From Lachnospiraceae bacterium UBA7143 (lineage in GTDB: Bacteria > Bacillota > Clostridia > Lachnospirales > Lachnospiraceae): 64,000 bases of DNA. The DNA lies in assembly GCA_002491905.1 (NCBI GenBank), contig DKWV01000011.1, positions 67,718 to 131,717 on the forward strand, given 5' to 3'. This document shows, piece after piece, positions 8,626-18,402 of this stretch. The translations under genes were made by a program, and so were the position numbers. Position 1 is the stretch's first letter. Each line of letters opens with the position of its first letter. The notes beneath the pieces were generated by a model. That model worked only from the letters and a program-made list of their open reading frames with translations. It was not told the DNA's origin and made no database searches.

Positions 8626-8654
8626 TTGCCGCGATTTGAACCGCGTACTATAAT
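8626..8654 (+). promoter_or_regulatory. Sigma-A promoter of the giant surface-protein gene
   Basis: TTGCCG (8626-8631) and a perfect TATAAT (8649-8654) are separated by 17 bases. The start codon at 8716 lies about 55 bases beyond the expected transcription start, with a GGAAAGGA site at 8699-8706. Confidence 0.7.
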
Positions 8655-8715
8655 TAACATATCATACTGTTTTTGTCACTTTTGTTGGGATTTGGAAGCG
8701 GAAAGGAATTACATA

Positions 8716-11700
8716 ATGTTTCATAAGATTTTGACATTTTCACTGGCAGCCATTTTGGCTTTGGAAACCCCGTTGACGGCATACGCTGCACAGACAGCTC
8801 CGGTTCAGATGGTAGAACCCGTGGAATCTGAAACAGCGGAAGAATTTGAGGCGGAGGATGAAGGAGAGGATCCACAGGAGTCCGAGAGGCCCGCAGAGGA
8901 GGGCGAGAACCCGCAGGAGTCCGAAAAGCCCACAGAAGAAGGGGAGAATCCGCAGGAGCCTGAACAGCCGGAGGGAGAGGAAAACGAGCCGCAGGAGCCT
9001 GAGGACCCCGGAAAAGAAGAACTGCCCGAGGCGCCGGTGGATAACCTTCCGGAAGAAGACATCCCTCCTGTGGATGAAGAGGAGCCGGAGGAGATAGAAA
9101 TTACCGTTTCTGAGAACAGTGTATCGGAAAATGCGCTGTCCATGACGGTTTTTTCCGCGCGCTCTGTTGATACGGCGGTGAAACTGCTGTCTTTTGACAC
9201 GGCGTCCAAAAGCGGCGTTCCGGTTACGCTGCCACGTAAATCCAGCGGCACGGAAACCTGTGTCTGGTATTCCTTTACCGCACCGAAGGCCGGAAGATAT
9301 GCCTTCTATACAGAGGAGGCTGTTTTTGATTCTTTATCCGATTCTGTATACTTCTATTTGTGTGTGGAACCAGACAAAAGCACCATGATTCAAAACGGGA
9401 CGCCCCAGAAAGGCGTTTCTCTCTGCACCAGCACCTACTATATGGCAAAGGGAGAAACCCTCTATATTGGAACTTGGACGAGTAAAACAGATGGAGAAGT
9501 AACCTATACCCTGCGTGCCGCTTATCAGACAGCGTTTACGAAGAATGATAATGGAAGTTACACGGCATCGCTTCCGGACGGGGATTCTGTGACCCTGAGG
9601 GCGAGAGCGGGAAAGAGCCGCTATCAACTGGTGGTGGAGTCTGCCTCCAAAAAACAGTACAGGCTGAACAATTACTATTGCCCGTCGGACCACTCCGAGA
9701 GGGATACGTTTAATAAAACAATAGATGATATATCCAGGCAGGATTATCAGATAGTGTCCGATATACTCCCCGGGGGAAGGTACGAGACGGTCTGCATGGT
9801 TACCTGCAGCACGCTGACGAACAAGTTTGTGGCGCTTCTTACTGGCATGGAGCCGCTCACTATAGAGGGAGCGGACAGCGACGACATCGTGTGTGTGCAT
9901 AACGCCACACGTGAGGAGCATTCGATCGCGCTGGATATGGAGTCTTTAATGCGTGACGACCATGACCTGAAGCTCTGGTGTTATAATGCCGAAAGCGGCG
10001 AAAATATGGGGGAAATGCTGGTAAACCCCTGGATGACTTACGAGTTTAACAGACTGGAGGCCGATACGGAATACCGGTTTGATATCCGTGACCTATGGGG
10101 AGAGCAGATTCTTAAGTCCCTGACCTACCGCACGAAGGCACCGAGTGAGGTCATCAAGGATGTCAAGGCAGAAATCTCGAAAGATTTTTCCAAGCTGACC
10201 GTGAAAGCAAAACCTTCCTGGCAGGGGACGGAAGGCAGGGGCTGGCTGCGCTGGAAGATGACGGATTCGCTGGGGCGGGAGTGCGAAAAATCTCAGCAGG
10301 TTTCTCTCAATAAGAGGGATGAGAAGGGGTATTTTACGGTAGAGATCGATACAGCCGCAAATGGGATTTGTCTGCAGCCGGGGGCAGTCTATTCGATACA
10401 GATCAGCATGGAGTTTGAGTCTGAGAAAGAGACGGTGTACACGGCGGCAATGCCCGTCAGGGTCAAGGCGCCGGAGAAGGCTTTTTTGCAAGAATCCGAT
10501 GTCACTTTTAAAGTGGAGCAGGATGGATGCTATACGGAGGGGGATCAGAAGGGCAGGCCTAAGGTTACGGTGACGGTGGAAGTGCCGGAAACTGCGGGGA
10601 TCGCCAATGCAGGGTACTTTTACCGGCCCGTGAATGAAGGACAAAAATATGTATCCGATTACTTGCAGCTGGAGGCGGGGAAAGCGAAACAATCTATCTC
10701 ACTGTATCCGGATCAAGTGGGCTTGGACTTTGAGTTTATCCTGTCTGTGGGAGGCATCAAGAAAAAGGAGACCCTCGGGATCGAACACGAACTCGGTCTG
10801 CGCCTGAACCGTGTAGAGGCATCGACGGATGAGACGGGGCCCTTTCATTTCGTGCGCACCTATAAGATCACCGGGAAGGAGCAGCTGACAGGCACCTATT
10901 ATCTGCAGTTAGAGGTGCTCCCGCAGGCATCAGGAAGCAGCCAGATATATGAAAGCAAGGGGAAATCTGTGGAGCTGAATCAGGCAAACGGCTATCAGGC
11001 AACGGTTTCCACGCTGGATGTCGGCTGGGTGCCGGAGCCGGATGTCGATTACCGCCTGCGCTGGGTGTTGAGTAAGACAAAAACCGTCAGCTACAACGAG
11101 AATTTGCTGGCTGTGGCCTATGAGAGTCTCCACACCGGGAAACCGCATATCAATTTGAAGCGGCTGAATTCTTCCCGCAATTCTCAGGGTTATCAGGTGA
11201 CGCTCGGGGAAGAGGATATTGCGGTTTTGAAGAAGTCCGAGGCCAAGGTTTCCCTATATCCTTATATGCGGGAAAATAATGAAGCGGTGGCATATACGAA
11301 TGGCACCCGGTACTATCTGATACCCGAAAAAAATTACAGTGAAGAGAAGTCTTTTAACAGGCTCAAGGCGGATACGGAGTATGAGTTCTCCCTGCGGGAT
11401 CAGAGTGGGGAGAAGGTTTATGCGAGGGACGTGTTCCGGACGGCGATGGATACCAGAACCGTGACCATTTCCAAAACGGAAGTTTACTTAAACAAGGTGA
11501 ATCTTCACTATACTTTGAGTGGTTTTGATAACTATTCCAATGATTACGTGGTGTGCTGGTACAGGCAGGCGGGGATTACCGGGGCGTGGAAGAAGAGTAA
11601 TGCCTATCGTGCGTGGAAGGACGGCTATTTTACGTTGCCGAACCTTAAGGAAAACACAGCCTATGAGTACGCGGTCGGCATCGGCAGGCAGAATGATGAG

Positions 11701-12231
11701 GTGCCCTGGCTGGAGAAGACGGTGAGGGGCAGCATTACCACCAAAACCGATACGCGGCGTATAGAGGTCAGCTATAAACCCAGAATGACGTCTGTGAAGA
11801 TCACCTGTAAAATGTTTGATATGGGTGTGGCTGAGAATAATACTGTAACGTTCTTTTTGCGCGAGAAGGGACAAGCACAATGGAAAAAGAAAGCCACCGA
11901 ACAGTACCGGGTGAACGAGGCGATAGAGACTTTTTCTCTGGAGGGATTAAGGGAGGATACGGTCTATGAGTACCGGGTCGGGTTTGCGGAGAACGATTCC
12001 GCGGCGGCAAACGATCTGAAGCGAGCTGCGGAGGGTGAACTTAAGACTGCGAAAGATGCGCGGACTGTGGAGGCGGCCTTTGAGCCGAGGGCCTATTCCG
12101 TGCGGATACGGTATGCACTGAGTGATATGGAGGGCGCGGATGATGGGTATCTTCTGGGACAGGAGACAGCGCCTGGAAAAATGTCTGTGCGGTCAGGACC
12201 GGCGAAGAAGCGACGGAAGATGCTTTTGTGA
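8716..12231 (+). CDS. Giant secreted repeat protein, N-terminal part (frame broken near 12155)
   Basis: ATG 8716 gives a clear signal peptide ending near LTAYAAQ. A strongly acidic Pro/Glu stalk follows, with tandem EEGENPQE-type repeats, then a long series of beta-sandwich units. The last ones are fibronectin-III-like modules of about 95 residues, each with a T-x-Y-E-Y-x-V-G-type strand. The reading then leaves frame: the last 15 or so codons to the stop at 12231 no longer fit the repeat, while the -1 frame continues it smoothly (GTGDSAWKNV, then ELEEETAYEL). No cell-wall sorting signal is seen anywhere in the whole protein. The likely role is a surface or matrix adhesin or scaffold; the ligand is unknown. 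An upstream GTA-type frame extension to 8599 lacks a ribosome site and is not used. Confidence 0.75.
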   Translation: MFHKILTFSLAAILALETPLTAYAAQTAPVQMVEPVESETAEEFEAEDEGEDPQESERPAEEGENPQESEKPTEEGENPQEPEQPEGEENEPQEPEDPGKEELPEAPVDNLPEEDIPPVDEEEPEEIEITVSENSVSENALSMTVFSARSVDTAVKLLSFDTASKSGVPVTLPRKSSGTETCVWYSFTAPKAGRYAFYTEEAVFDSLSDSVYFYLCVEPDKSTMIQNGTPQKGVSLCTSTYYMAKGETLYIGTWTSKTDGEVTYTLRAAYQTAFTKNDNGSYTASLPDGDSVTLRARAGKSRYQLVVESASKKQYRLNNYYCPSDHSERDTFNKTIDDISRQDYQIVSDILPGGRYETVCMVTCSTLTNKFVALLTGMEPLTIEGADSDDIVCVHNATREEHSIALDMESLMRDDHDLKLWCYNAESGENMGEMLVNPWMTYEFNRLEADTEYRFDIRDLWGEQILKSLTYRTKAPSEVIKDVKAEISKDFSKLTVKAKPSWQGTEGRGWLRWKMTDSLGRECEKSQQVSLNKRDEKGYFTVEIDTAANGICLQPGAVYSIQISMEFESEKETVYTAAMPVRVKAPEKAFLQESDVTFKVEQDGCYTEGDQKGRPKVTVTVEVPETAGIANAGYFYRPVNEGQKYVSDYLQLEAGKAKQSISLYPDQVGLDFEFILSVGGIKKKETLGIEHELGLRLNRVEASTDETGPFHFVRTYKITGKEQLTGTYYLQLEVLPQASGSSQIYESKGKSVELNQANGYQATVSTLDVGWVPEPDVDYRLRWVLSKTKTVSYNENLLAVAYESLHTGKPHINLKRLNSSRNSQGYQVTLGEEDIAVLKKSEAKVSLYPYMRENNEAVAYTNGTRYYLIPEKNYSEEKSFNRLKADTEYEFSLRDQSGEKVYARDVFRTAMDTRTVTISKTEVYLNKVNLHYTLSGFDNYSNDYVVCWYRQAGITGAWKKSNAYRAWKDGYFTLPNLKENTAYEYAVGIGRQNDEVPWLEKTVRGSITTKTDTRRIEVSYKPRMTSVKITCKMFDMGVAENNTVTFFLREKGQAQWKKKATEQYRVNEAIETFSLEGLREDTVYEYRVGFAENDSAAANDLKRAAEGELKTAKDARTVEAAFEPRAYSVRIRYALSDMEGADDGYLLGQETAPGKMSVRSGPAKKRRKMLL

Positions 12232-12722
12232 TCGGGGAGCTGGAGGAGGAGACGGCCTATGAGCTGATCATGGGTTTTGGCACAGAGGAAAATACGGCCA
12301 GGGACAGCTTAAGACGCGCAAAAATATTCCCTTTTACAACCATGCCAGACGGCCGCAGTCTTTCGGGTGCGCAGGCCGAAGTGGGAGACGTGAGTGTGAC
12401 CCTGCAGGTGAAATTCGCCGGGAATGTGGAGAGGCATGCTTCCTATGTGCACTTTTTCTATCGCGTTAAGAGAGAGACGGCTTACCGGAAGGTCAGCCGC
12501 GTGGTCAATATGAGCGGTGTGGAGGAGGAGACTGTCTCTGTGACCGTGACCGGTCTGCCGAAGGAGACGGAATATGAGTTCGCGGCAGTTTTGACTGACA
12601 GTACAACATGCGGTAAGCCCGAGGATGTGACCAGAGAGGCTTACAAGACGTTTGGCAGTTTTACCACATCGGAGGCGGTAAAACCCACGACTCTGAAATA
12701 TCGCAGGAACATCTGTATTTGA
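12228..12722 (+). CDS. Giant secreted repeat protein, middle fragment in the -1 frame
   Basis: This stretch continues the fibronectin-like modules of the preceding frame (KETEYEFAAV, and an FTTS end of a module). Coding similarity begins upstream of the nominal GTG at 12228, from about 12153, so it is not an independent gene. It has no ribosome-binding site or signal peptide. It stops at 12722, after its own frame has again ceased to make sense around 12690-12700, where the -1 frame reads ISQEHLYLNANAL and enters an Ig-like domain. It overlaps the previous frame by GTGA and the next by TTGA. Confidence 0.6.
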   Translation: MIGELEEETAYELIMGFGTEENTARDSLRRAKIFPFTTMPDGRSLSGAQAEVGDVSVTLQVKFAGNVERHASYVHFFYRVKRETAYRKVSRVVNMSGVEEETVSVTVTGLPKETEYEFAAVLTDSTTCGKPEDVTREAYKTFGSFTTSEAVKPTTLKYRRNICI

Positions 12723-15700
12723 ACGCGAATGCGTTATATAACGAAGAAAAAGGATTTGGATATGAAACACTGAAGGTGCGGTGGGAGCCGTCCGGGGCGG
12801 ATGCGGATCTTGTGTGGAAAAGCAGCGACGAGACGGTGGCGAAAGTGGCGAAGGACGGCAGAGTGACCGCCGTGGCGGCAGGGAAGGCCACAATCACGGC
12901 TGTATCCGCCTATGCATCGGAGGTTTCGGTTTCCTGCGAGGTGACGGTCGGCGATTATCAGATCGCGAGAAAGGGTGCGGACGGCAGTATATCCCTTGTG
13001 GAGGGCGCGAAGCTGGCTGCGGTGAGGGAAGGCTCCTATGAGGGCTACGTTCTTGGCAGCGCGGCGGGCCAAAGTCCTGTGGAGGTATCTGCCGCTGAGG
13101 TTGTTTCAGGCAACGAGTCCATTGCGCAGTGGACGGATGGCGTGATCACGACAAAGCGTGCGGGCGAGACCAGACTGGTGTTTACATCGGAAGCGGATCA
13201 TGTGAAGGCGTTCCTTACGGTCGCTGTGCAGCCGTCTATGGGTAAGGGATTTGCCATCACGGGGTTTAAGGCGGGTGCCTCCAGCTATCCGGCGATTAAG
13301 GAGGATGCGGCGGATGGGGCCGGACGTGAACAGTACACGATGGCCTATCGGATCATGTCGAATGGAGAGAGTATTTACTACACGGCGGTGGGGGAGATCA
13401 TGCCCGCGAGCCCCGGGTTTGACAGCAAGGATTTTAACTGGAGCATTGATGATCCGGAAGTGGCAACCGTGAATGAGAAGGGGACGGTTATGCCCAAAAA
13501 GGCGGGGGATGCCGTTTTGCGTGTGGAGCCGAAAAATATAGACGATACCGCGCTCTACAAGACGCAGGTCTGTGAGGTGGCGATGCATATCAAGGCTGTG
13601 CCTCCTTATGACAGCAGCTATGTACCGTCTAATACTAATAAAAATCCGCTGTATTTGTACGTGCTGGAAAATACATATAAAAAACTGGGCGATGTGAAAT
13701 TTCCCGAAGGCTGGGAGGGCTGGAAGTGGAAATATCCTGACACGCCCCTTGTGATCAACGGGGAGAACCGGTCATACTATTCATTCAGGGCAGTTTATGA
13801 AGGGGAATCCTATTACCCATATGAGACAAGCATCGGCGTGAAGATTGGCAGGGTAACCGGGATCACGGCCTGTGAGGCAGAGGGCGGAGACCATAACAAC
13901 GTGCTGGAAGTGGGCAGTGTGGACAGTGAGGGAAATCCGACGGAAGGTTCCGATTCTCTTACACTCTGCGTGGAGGCTCTGTTTAACGGAGACATTGATT
14001 ACGCTGAGAGCCTGAACTATACCTGGAAAGTGGAAGTGAACGCGCCGGCGGGGCTTGTCCTGAAGGAAGGGGAATATAAGAAGTCCGGCGGACGGCTGCA
14101 GAAGAATTTTACCGTGACGGCGGTGAAGAAAGGAAATTATACACTGACGCCGGTGATTAAGGTGACGGATCCAAAAACGAATCGGGAGAAGGTTCTTTCG
14201 AAGACCAGTTTTAAGATGCAGGCGGTGGAGGAGAAACAGGCCTATATTACACTGACGCCGGTGATAACAGCCGGGATAGTGAATGAGCAGGGACGGATCG
14301 TAGCGGACTTTGGCGGGAGCGTTAAGAGTTTCCAGGTTCGCGCAAGGCTCATTGACAGGAATAAAAAGGAAGCGGAAGCCTTTGAAAAGTTGAAACTGAC
14401 CTGGAGCAGTTCGGACAATAAAGTGGTTACGGTGAAAGTGTCCAAGGATACCCATTCCGCGGAAGTAAAGATCGTGGGGGAAGGCCATGCGATCCTGACG
14501 GCGAAGGTGAAGGACAAGGCAGGCCATACGGCCACGGCCCGGGTAGAAATTCGAAACCTGGCTCCCCGGGTAGATGTCTCCAAGGTAATGGTGAATCCGG
14601 CTTATGATTATGACAGCGCAGAGGGAAGAAGGCTTGCTTTTAAAAACGCCGGTGCCGTGGAAATCGTTCCTGTTTACGGTGTGGTGAGCCTTGGAACGGC
14701 CAAACTCTGGAAGAACGATACCAGGACGCCAGAGGTAGGTAACATGACACTGGAGCCTGATCTGGAACTGGTCAAATATGAGGAAGGCGGCAAATACAGC
14801 TATCTGATCCGCCCGACGGAATCTGCGAAGGATAAGGTCTATGACTGTTATCTGGGTGTGGAAAGTTTGGGACTGCAGTCAGAGCCCTCTTTCTATCCGC
14901 TCAAAGTGACGGTGAAAACGAAGCAGCCTCAGGTGACGGTAAAGTCGGTGAGAGCGGCGAATCTGTTCTACCGCACCGACCCCGCGTCTGTAGATATCGG
15001 GACATCCCAGAAGGGCGTTATGATCGAGTCTGTCAGATGGACGGACAGTGCGGAAGGGGAGAACGGGTTTTCCTCCGAACCGTCGGATTATAAGTTCGAT
15101 ACGGTGAAGAAGGGAAAGAACGTGGAGCGCCTGTATTTTGCGCAGGAGAGCATCCGAATTACGGATAAGAAAAAGCTGGCGGAGCCGGGAATTGTCTCCG
15201 GTAAAGTGGAAATCAGATGTAAAGGTTACCGGGAGGCTCTGGAGAAGCCGGTTACCCTCAAATGGAATTATAAAAAGCCTGCGATTGTCGTAAAAGAGAA
15301 GGAAGCCACCTTGATTCCGGCTCTGGATGGATATCTGAAAGGCAGCTTTGATTTGTTTATTGGGGAGAGTCAGTTAAGATTCAGGCCCGACGGTATTGGG
15401 ATACATGTCCCGTGGAGCTACTACAATGAGCTGACCTTCCAAAACAAAGATTTTATTAAATCCAGTTTCAGGGATTATACTTATGTGGGCAGTAAGACAA
15501 AGGGCAGCGAAAAACTGACCATGACCATTGTTTCCGATTACTGGCGGGAGCCGCTGTCTGCCGTACATACTGTCAAGTTTGCGAATCCGACCCCCTATCT
15601 GACGAAGGCGAAACTGGTGCTGAACACGGGGACGGTCAGCACGGCATACACGGATATCGAGCTGAAAAATGCCTACACGGCGGCACTTGCCTGCGATGAT

Positions 15701-16651
15701 ATTATCATTGAGGGGAAAAACGCGAAATCACAGGCGTTATTGGATGAGGATCTTCTGGAGATGGGGCAGGAGCGTGCGGGTAGCAGCCGCATCGTGGTGA
15801 GACTGAACCGGGCGCGGACCATGAAGCGTGACGCGATCAAAAACGGTACTTATGATTTTAAGGTGACGCCCTGTTTCCGGGATGCTTCGGGGAATCGAAT
15901 CGAGGGAAAGACGCTCACCTTGAAGATACAGGCTACCAACAAGCCGGTTACCGCGAAAGTGAAGCTGTCGGGGAGTCTGGATCTGTCCCAAAAGCCGAGT
16001 ACCGTCAAAAACTATGTGGAGGTCAGGATGACTCCGCAGAACATCGGAGATAATTACAGTTACGATAACAGTGGGACGGGTTTTTCTCTGGTTGGGGAAT
16101 ACAGCAATTATTTCAGCGTCTTTTACGTTGATGCAGTGCCGGGGCTGTACCGTATAAGAATCAACAAAGACTATGAAAGCAGGCTGAAGGCCGGGCAGCG
16201 TTACCGGCTGGCCATTCGTTTCACGCTCAAGATGGAGAACGGGGATACCGTTCAGGTGCAGACGCCGACATTCAGCGTTAAGCCAAAACAGTCCGTACCG
16301 AAGGTGACAGTGCACGGTAATTCCCAGACACTGTTTGCGGGGAATGACAAGCTGGTAAGGACTTGTGGTTTTGAGCTGCCTGACGGAATGGGCTATCGGA
16401 TTAAGGGAATTTCCGGCGGCCTGGACTGCAACAAAGACGGTAAGCAGGATATTTCCATATCCTGGGTAAAGAAAGATTCCACAGACCAATACGCGGCGGT
16501 GGAGTTAAAACTCGCAGACCGGGACGGCGCGTTGACGGTGAGCGGTGCCAAAGGAAAAACCTACAACATTCCCGTCACTATGACACTGGAGGGAAGGGAC
16601 GGCATTGCAAAGGATGTGAAGACAAGTATTAAGGTGACGGTTCGGCGCTGA
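12719..16651 (+). CDS. Giant secreted repeat protein, C-terminal part with bacterial Ig-like domains
   Basis: This 1,310-residue stretch begins in the middle of a BIG_2-type immunoglobulin-like domain (LVWKSSDETVAKV, then GRVTAVAAGKATIT). At least two more such modules occur, marked by NWSIDDPEVATV and LTWSSSDNKVVTV. The rest is beta-rich and unassigned. The end is VKVTVRR followed by the stop, without LPXTG, dockerin or S-layer motifs. The TTG at 12719 has no ribosome site, so the fragment would be translated only if the upstream frames are joined. The frame is intact over 3.9 kb, which argues that the two breaks are recent or are sequence errors. Confidence 0.7.
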   Translation: MNANALYNEEKGFGYETLKVRWEPSGADADLVWKSSDETVAKVAKDGRVTAVAAGKATITAVSAYASEVSVSCEVTVGDYQIARKGADGSISLVEGAKLAAVREGSYEGYVLGSAAGQSPVEVSAAEVVSGNESIAQWTDGVITTKRAGETRLVFTSEADHVKAFLTVAVQPSMGKGFAITGFKAGASSYPAIKEDAADGAGREQYTMAYRIMSNGESIYYTAVGEIMPASPGFDSKDFNWSIDDPEVATVNEKGTVMPKKAGDAVLRVEPKNIDDTALYKTQVCEVAMHIKAVPPYDSSYVPSNTNKNPLYLYVLENTYKKLGDVKFPEGWEGWKWKYPDTPLVINGENRSYYSFRAVYEGESYYPYETSIGVKIGRVTGITACEAEGGDHNNVLEVGSVDSEGNPTEGSDSLTLCVEALFNGDIDYAESLNYTWKVEVNAPAGLVLKEGEYKKSGGRLQKNFTVTAVKKGNYTLTPVIKVTDPKTNREKVLSKTSFKMQAVEEKQAYITLTPVITAGIVNEQGRIVADFGGSVKSFQVRARLIDRNKKEAEAFEKLKLTWSSSDNKVVTVKVSKDTHSAEVKIVGEGHAILTAKVKDKAGHTATARVEIRNLAPRVDVSKVMVNPAYDYDSAEGRRLAFKNAGAVEIVPVYGVVSLGTAKLWKNDTRTPEVGNMTLEPDLELVKYEEGGKYSYLIRPTESAKDKVYDCYLGVESLGLQSEPSFYPLKVTVKTKQPQVTVKSVRAANLFYRTDPASVDIGTSQKGVMIESVRWTDSAEGENGFSSEPSDYKFDTVKKGKNVERLYFAQESIRITDKKKLAEPGIVSGKVEIRCKGYREALEKPVTLKWNYKKPAIVVKEKEATLIPALDGYLKGSFDLFIGESQLRFRPDGIGIHVPWSYYNELTFQNKDFIKSSFRDYTYVGSKTKGSEKLTMTIVSDYWREPLSAVHTVKFANPTPYLTKAKLVLNTGTVSTAYTDIELKNAYTAALACDDIIIEGKNAKSQALLDEDLLEMGQERAGSSRIVVRLNRARTMKRDAIKNGTYDFKVTPCFRDASGNRIEGKTLTLKIQATNKPVTAKVKLSGSLDLSQKPSTVKNYVEVRMTPQNIGDNYSYDNSGTGFSLVGEYSNYFSVFYVDAVPGLYRIRINKDYESRLKAGQRYRLAIRFTLKMENGDTVQVQTPTFSVKPKQSVPKVTVHGNSQTLFAGNDKLVRTCGFELPDGMGYRIKGISGGLDCNKDGKQDISISWVKKDSTDQYAAVELKLADRDGALTVSGAKGKTYNIPVTMTLEGRDGIAKDVKTSIKVTVRR

Positions 16652-16678
16652 TGCCGTTTTAACAGAGAATAATTAATG

Positions 16679-16726
16679 GAAAGACAGTCTTGCGAAGGTT
16701 CGCTTTCGAAAGGCTGTCTTTCTGCT
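16679..16726 (+). terminator. Rho-independent terminator after the giant gene
   Basis: GAAAGACAG (16679-16687) pairs with CTGTCTTTC (16714-16722), with an inner hairpin GCGAA-GG-TTCGC. A T-rich end follows. Confidence 0.75.
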
Positions 16727-16813
16727 TTGCGCCTGAACAGGCTGTGGTGCAACATTGTTTACATAGAATCTTATATGATTTATAAAGATTTGACATTTTC
16801 TGTAAAAAGGGGG

Positions 16814-16842
16814 TTGACGAAGGTTACATAATATATTATAAT
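16814..16842 (+). promoter_or_regulatory. Sigma-A promoter of the TetR-family gene, with palindrome over the -10
   Basis: TTGACG (16814-16819) and a perfect TATAAT (16837-16842) are 17 bases apart. A 12-base perfect palindrome ATAATATATTAT (16828-16839) overlaps the -10 and could be an autoregulatory operator, though such AT-rich palindromes are common by chance. Confidence 0.72.
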
Positions 16843-16902
16843 AACATACGTTACCAAAAGAAGCTGTAAAAAGCTACAAGAGAGTGAGAGAGGTACATTC
16901 TT

Positions 16903-17454
16903 ATGGCAAGAAAAGAGACGATCACAAAAAATGACATATTGAACGCGGCTTTTGAGATGGCGCGGACGGATGGCTTCGGTCAGGTGAGCGCGAGAACGCT
17001 GGCGGCGAAGGCGGGGTGCTCCACACAGCCGATTTTCCGTGTCTACAAGAACATGGAGGAATTGGGGGATGATCTCTTCGCGAAGGCGATGGAGTTTTTC
17101 GGTACCTATTATGAGGAGTTCCCGAAGCTGAATAACACGCCCTTTGTCAATCTGGGACTTGCCTACATCCGTTTTTCCCAGGAGGAGCAGAATTTATTCC
17201 GGCTGTTATTTCTGTCGGAGAACCGTCATGGGAAAAGTCTCTATGATATGCTGAACGGTAAAAACGGGGCGGTAGTGCGTGAGATTAACAGCGCGAAGAT
17301 ATTTGGCTGTAAGGATCCCAGCGGCATGTTCATGAAAATGTGGATCTTTATACACGGGGCGGCATGTATGACCCTGACGGGGGACTATGACCTGCAGGAG
17401 GAGGACACCATCAAACTTTTGGAGGAATGCTACGGCGCGTTCCAGAATGTATAA
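16903..17454 (+). CDS. TetR/AcrR-family transcriptional regulator
   Basis: This 183-residue protein has an N-terminal TetR helix-turn-helix (about residues 9-55, with RTLAAKAGCSTQPIFRVYKN as recognition part) and a C-terminal ligand-binding domain of the type often linked to stress or transporter control. It carries its own strong promoter and a GAGAGAGG site upstream. The next gene is an RpiR-type regulator only a few bases on, so both are probably co-transcribed. The ligand and targets are unknown. Confidence 0.88.
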   Translation: MARKETITKNDILNAAFEMARTDGFGQVSARTLAAKAGCSTQPIFRVYKNMEELGDDLFAKAMEFFGTYYEEFPKLNNTPFVNLGLAYIRFSQEEQNLFRLLFLSENRHGKSLYDMLNGKNGAVVREINSAKIFGCKDPSGMFMKMWIFIHGAACMTLTGDYDLQEEDTIKLLEECYGAFQNV

Positions 17455-17467
17455 GGGTTGATTGGCT

Positions 17468-18397
17468 ATGGCGATAGAGAATCGGTATGATATCATAACG
17501 AGAATCAATGAATATTATGGCAGGATGAGTAAGGGACAGAAGGCGATCTCGGCTTTTATCTACGATCATTACGACCAGGCGGTGTTCATGACGGCGGCGA
17601 AGCTGGGCGATACGGTGGGGGTCAGCGAGTCCACCGTGGTACGGTATGCCATGTTTATCGGCTATAACGGCTATCCGGAATTTCAGAGGGATCTTGAGTA
17701 CTGGGTACAGAATAAGATCAACTCCGTGCAGAAGATCGGGGCGAAGTACGGCAAGAGCAGCCAGTCGGAGATTTTAAATTCCGTTTTGCAGGCGGATATT
17801 GAGAAAATTCAGGACACCATCCACAATCTGGATCCTACGGCTTTTGAGACGGCAGTGGACATCATTCTGGGGGCAAAGACGGTCTATATTATGGGCGTCA
17901 GGAGCTGCGAGCCGCTGGCTGACTTTTTGCAGTTTTATCTGAATATGATACGGGGCAATGTGGTACTCCTTCGGACAACAAGTGTTTCGGAAACCTTCGA
18001 GCAGATGATCCGTATCGACGAGAGGGACGCTTTTGTAGGAATCAGCTTTCCCAGGTACTCCATGAGGACATTGAAGGCGATGGAGTTTGCCAATGACAGA
18101 AATGCCAAAGTCATTGCGGTGACAGATTCGGTGCATTCGCCGATGAACCTCTATTCTTCCTGTAACCTTTTTGCCAGAAGTGATATGGTTTCCATTGTGG
18201 ATTCCCTGGTGGCTCCCTTAAGCATGATTAACGCGCTGGTGGTGGCGATGTGCTTAAAACAGCCTGAGGAAGTGAAAGAGAATCTGAATAACCTTGAAGA
18301 AGCCTGGAACAATTATCAGGTTTACCTGAATGATGAGATTAACTTTATAGATGAGGAGCCGATGCTCAATTATCCGCTGCGGAAAAAATCGGAATAG
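17468..18397 (+). CDS. MurR/RpiR-family regulator with SIS sugar-phosphate domain
   Basis: The N-terminal HTH_6 domain (about residues 1-77, with KLGDTVGVSESTVVRY) binds DNA and the SIS domain (about 115-250, with TVYIMGVRSCEPLADF) binds a phosphosugar. Such proteins usually control amino-sugar or sugar-acid catabolism, but no such genes are adjacent, so the target is unknown. ATG 17468 is preferred over the in-frame TTG 17462 because the AAGGG site lies at proper distance. It is followed within a few bases by a flavoprotein gene. Confidence 0.88.
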   Translation: MAIENRYDIITRINEYYGRMSKGQKAISAFIYDHYDQAVFMTAAKLGDTVGVSESTVVRYAMFIGYNGYPEFQRDLEYWVQNKINSVQKIGAKYGKSSQSEILNSVLQADIEKIQDTIHNLDPTAFETAVDIILGAKTVYIMGVRSCEPLADFLQFYLNMIRGNVVLLRTTSVSETFEQMIRIDERDAFVGISFPRYSMRTLKAMEFANDRNAKVIAVTDSVHSPMNLYSSCNLFARSDMVSIVDSLVAPLSMINALVVAMCLKQPEEVKENLNNLEEAWNNYQVYLNDEINFIDEEPMLNYPLRKKSE

Positions 18398-18402
18398 CAC
18401 AG

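Noticed and set aside
8620..8650. tRNA-like T-arm sequence (GATTTGAAC between CGCG repeats) on the minus strand
   Set aside because: The stem does not pair as a T-arm needs and no acceptor, D or anticodon arm can be found around it. The TATAAT here explains the sequence better.
8860..9010. Repeats in the acidic stalk region as a CRISPR-like array
   Set aside because: They are in frame and encode EEGENPQE-type peptide repeats with no spacers.
9334..9921. Long antisense open frame inside the giant surface gene
   Set aside because: Antisense frames of this size are common opposite repeat-rich, GC-balanced genes. It has no ribosome site and no recognisable motif.
12140..12700. Programmed -1 ribosomal frameshifting at the two breaks of the giant gene
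   Set aside because: No X-XXY-YYZ slippery heptamer and no clear downstream pseudoknot were found at either site. Left as an open alternative only.
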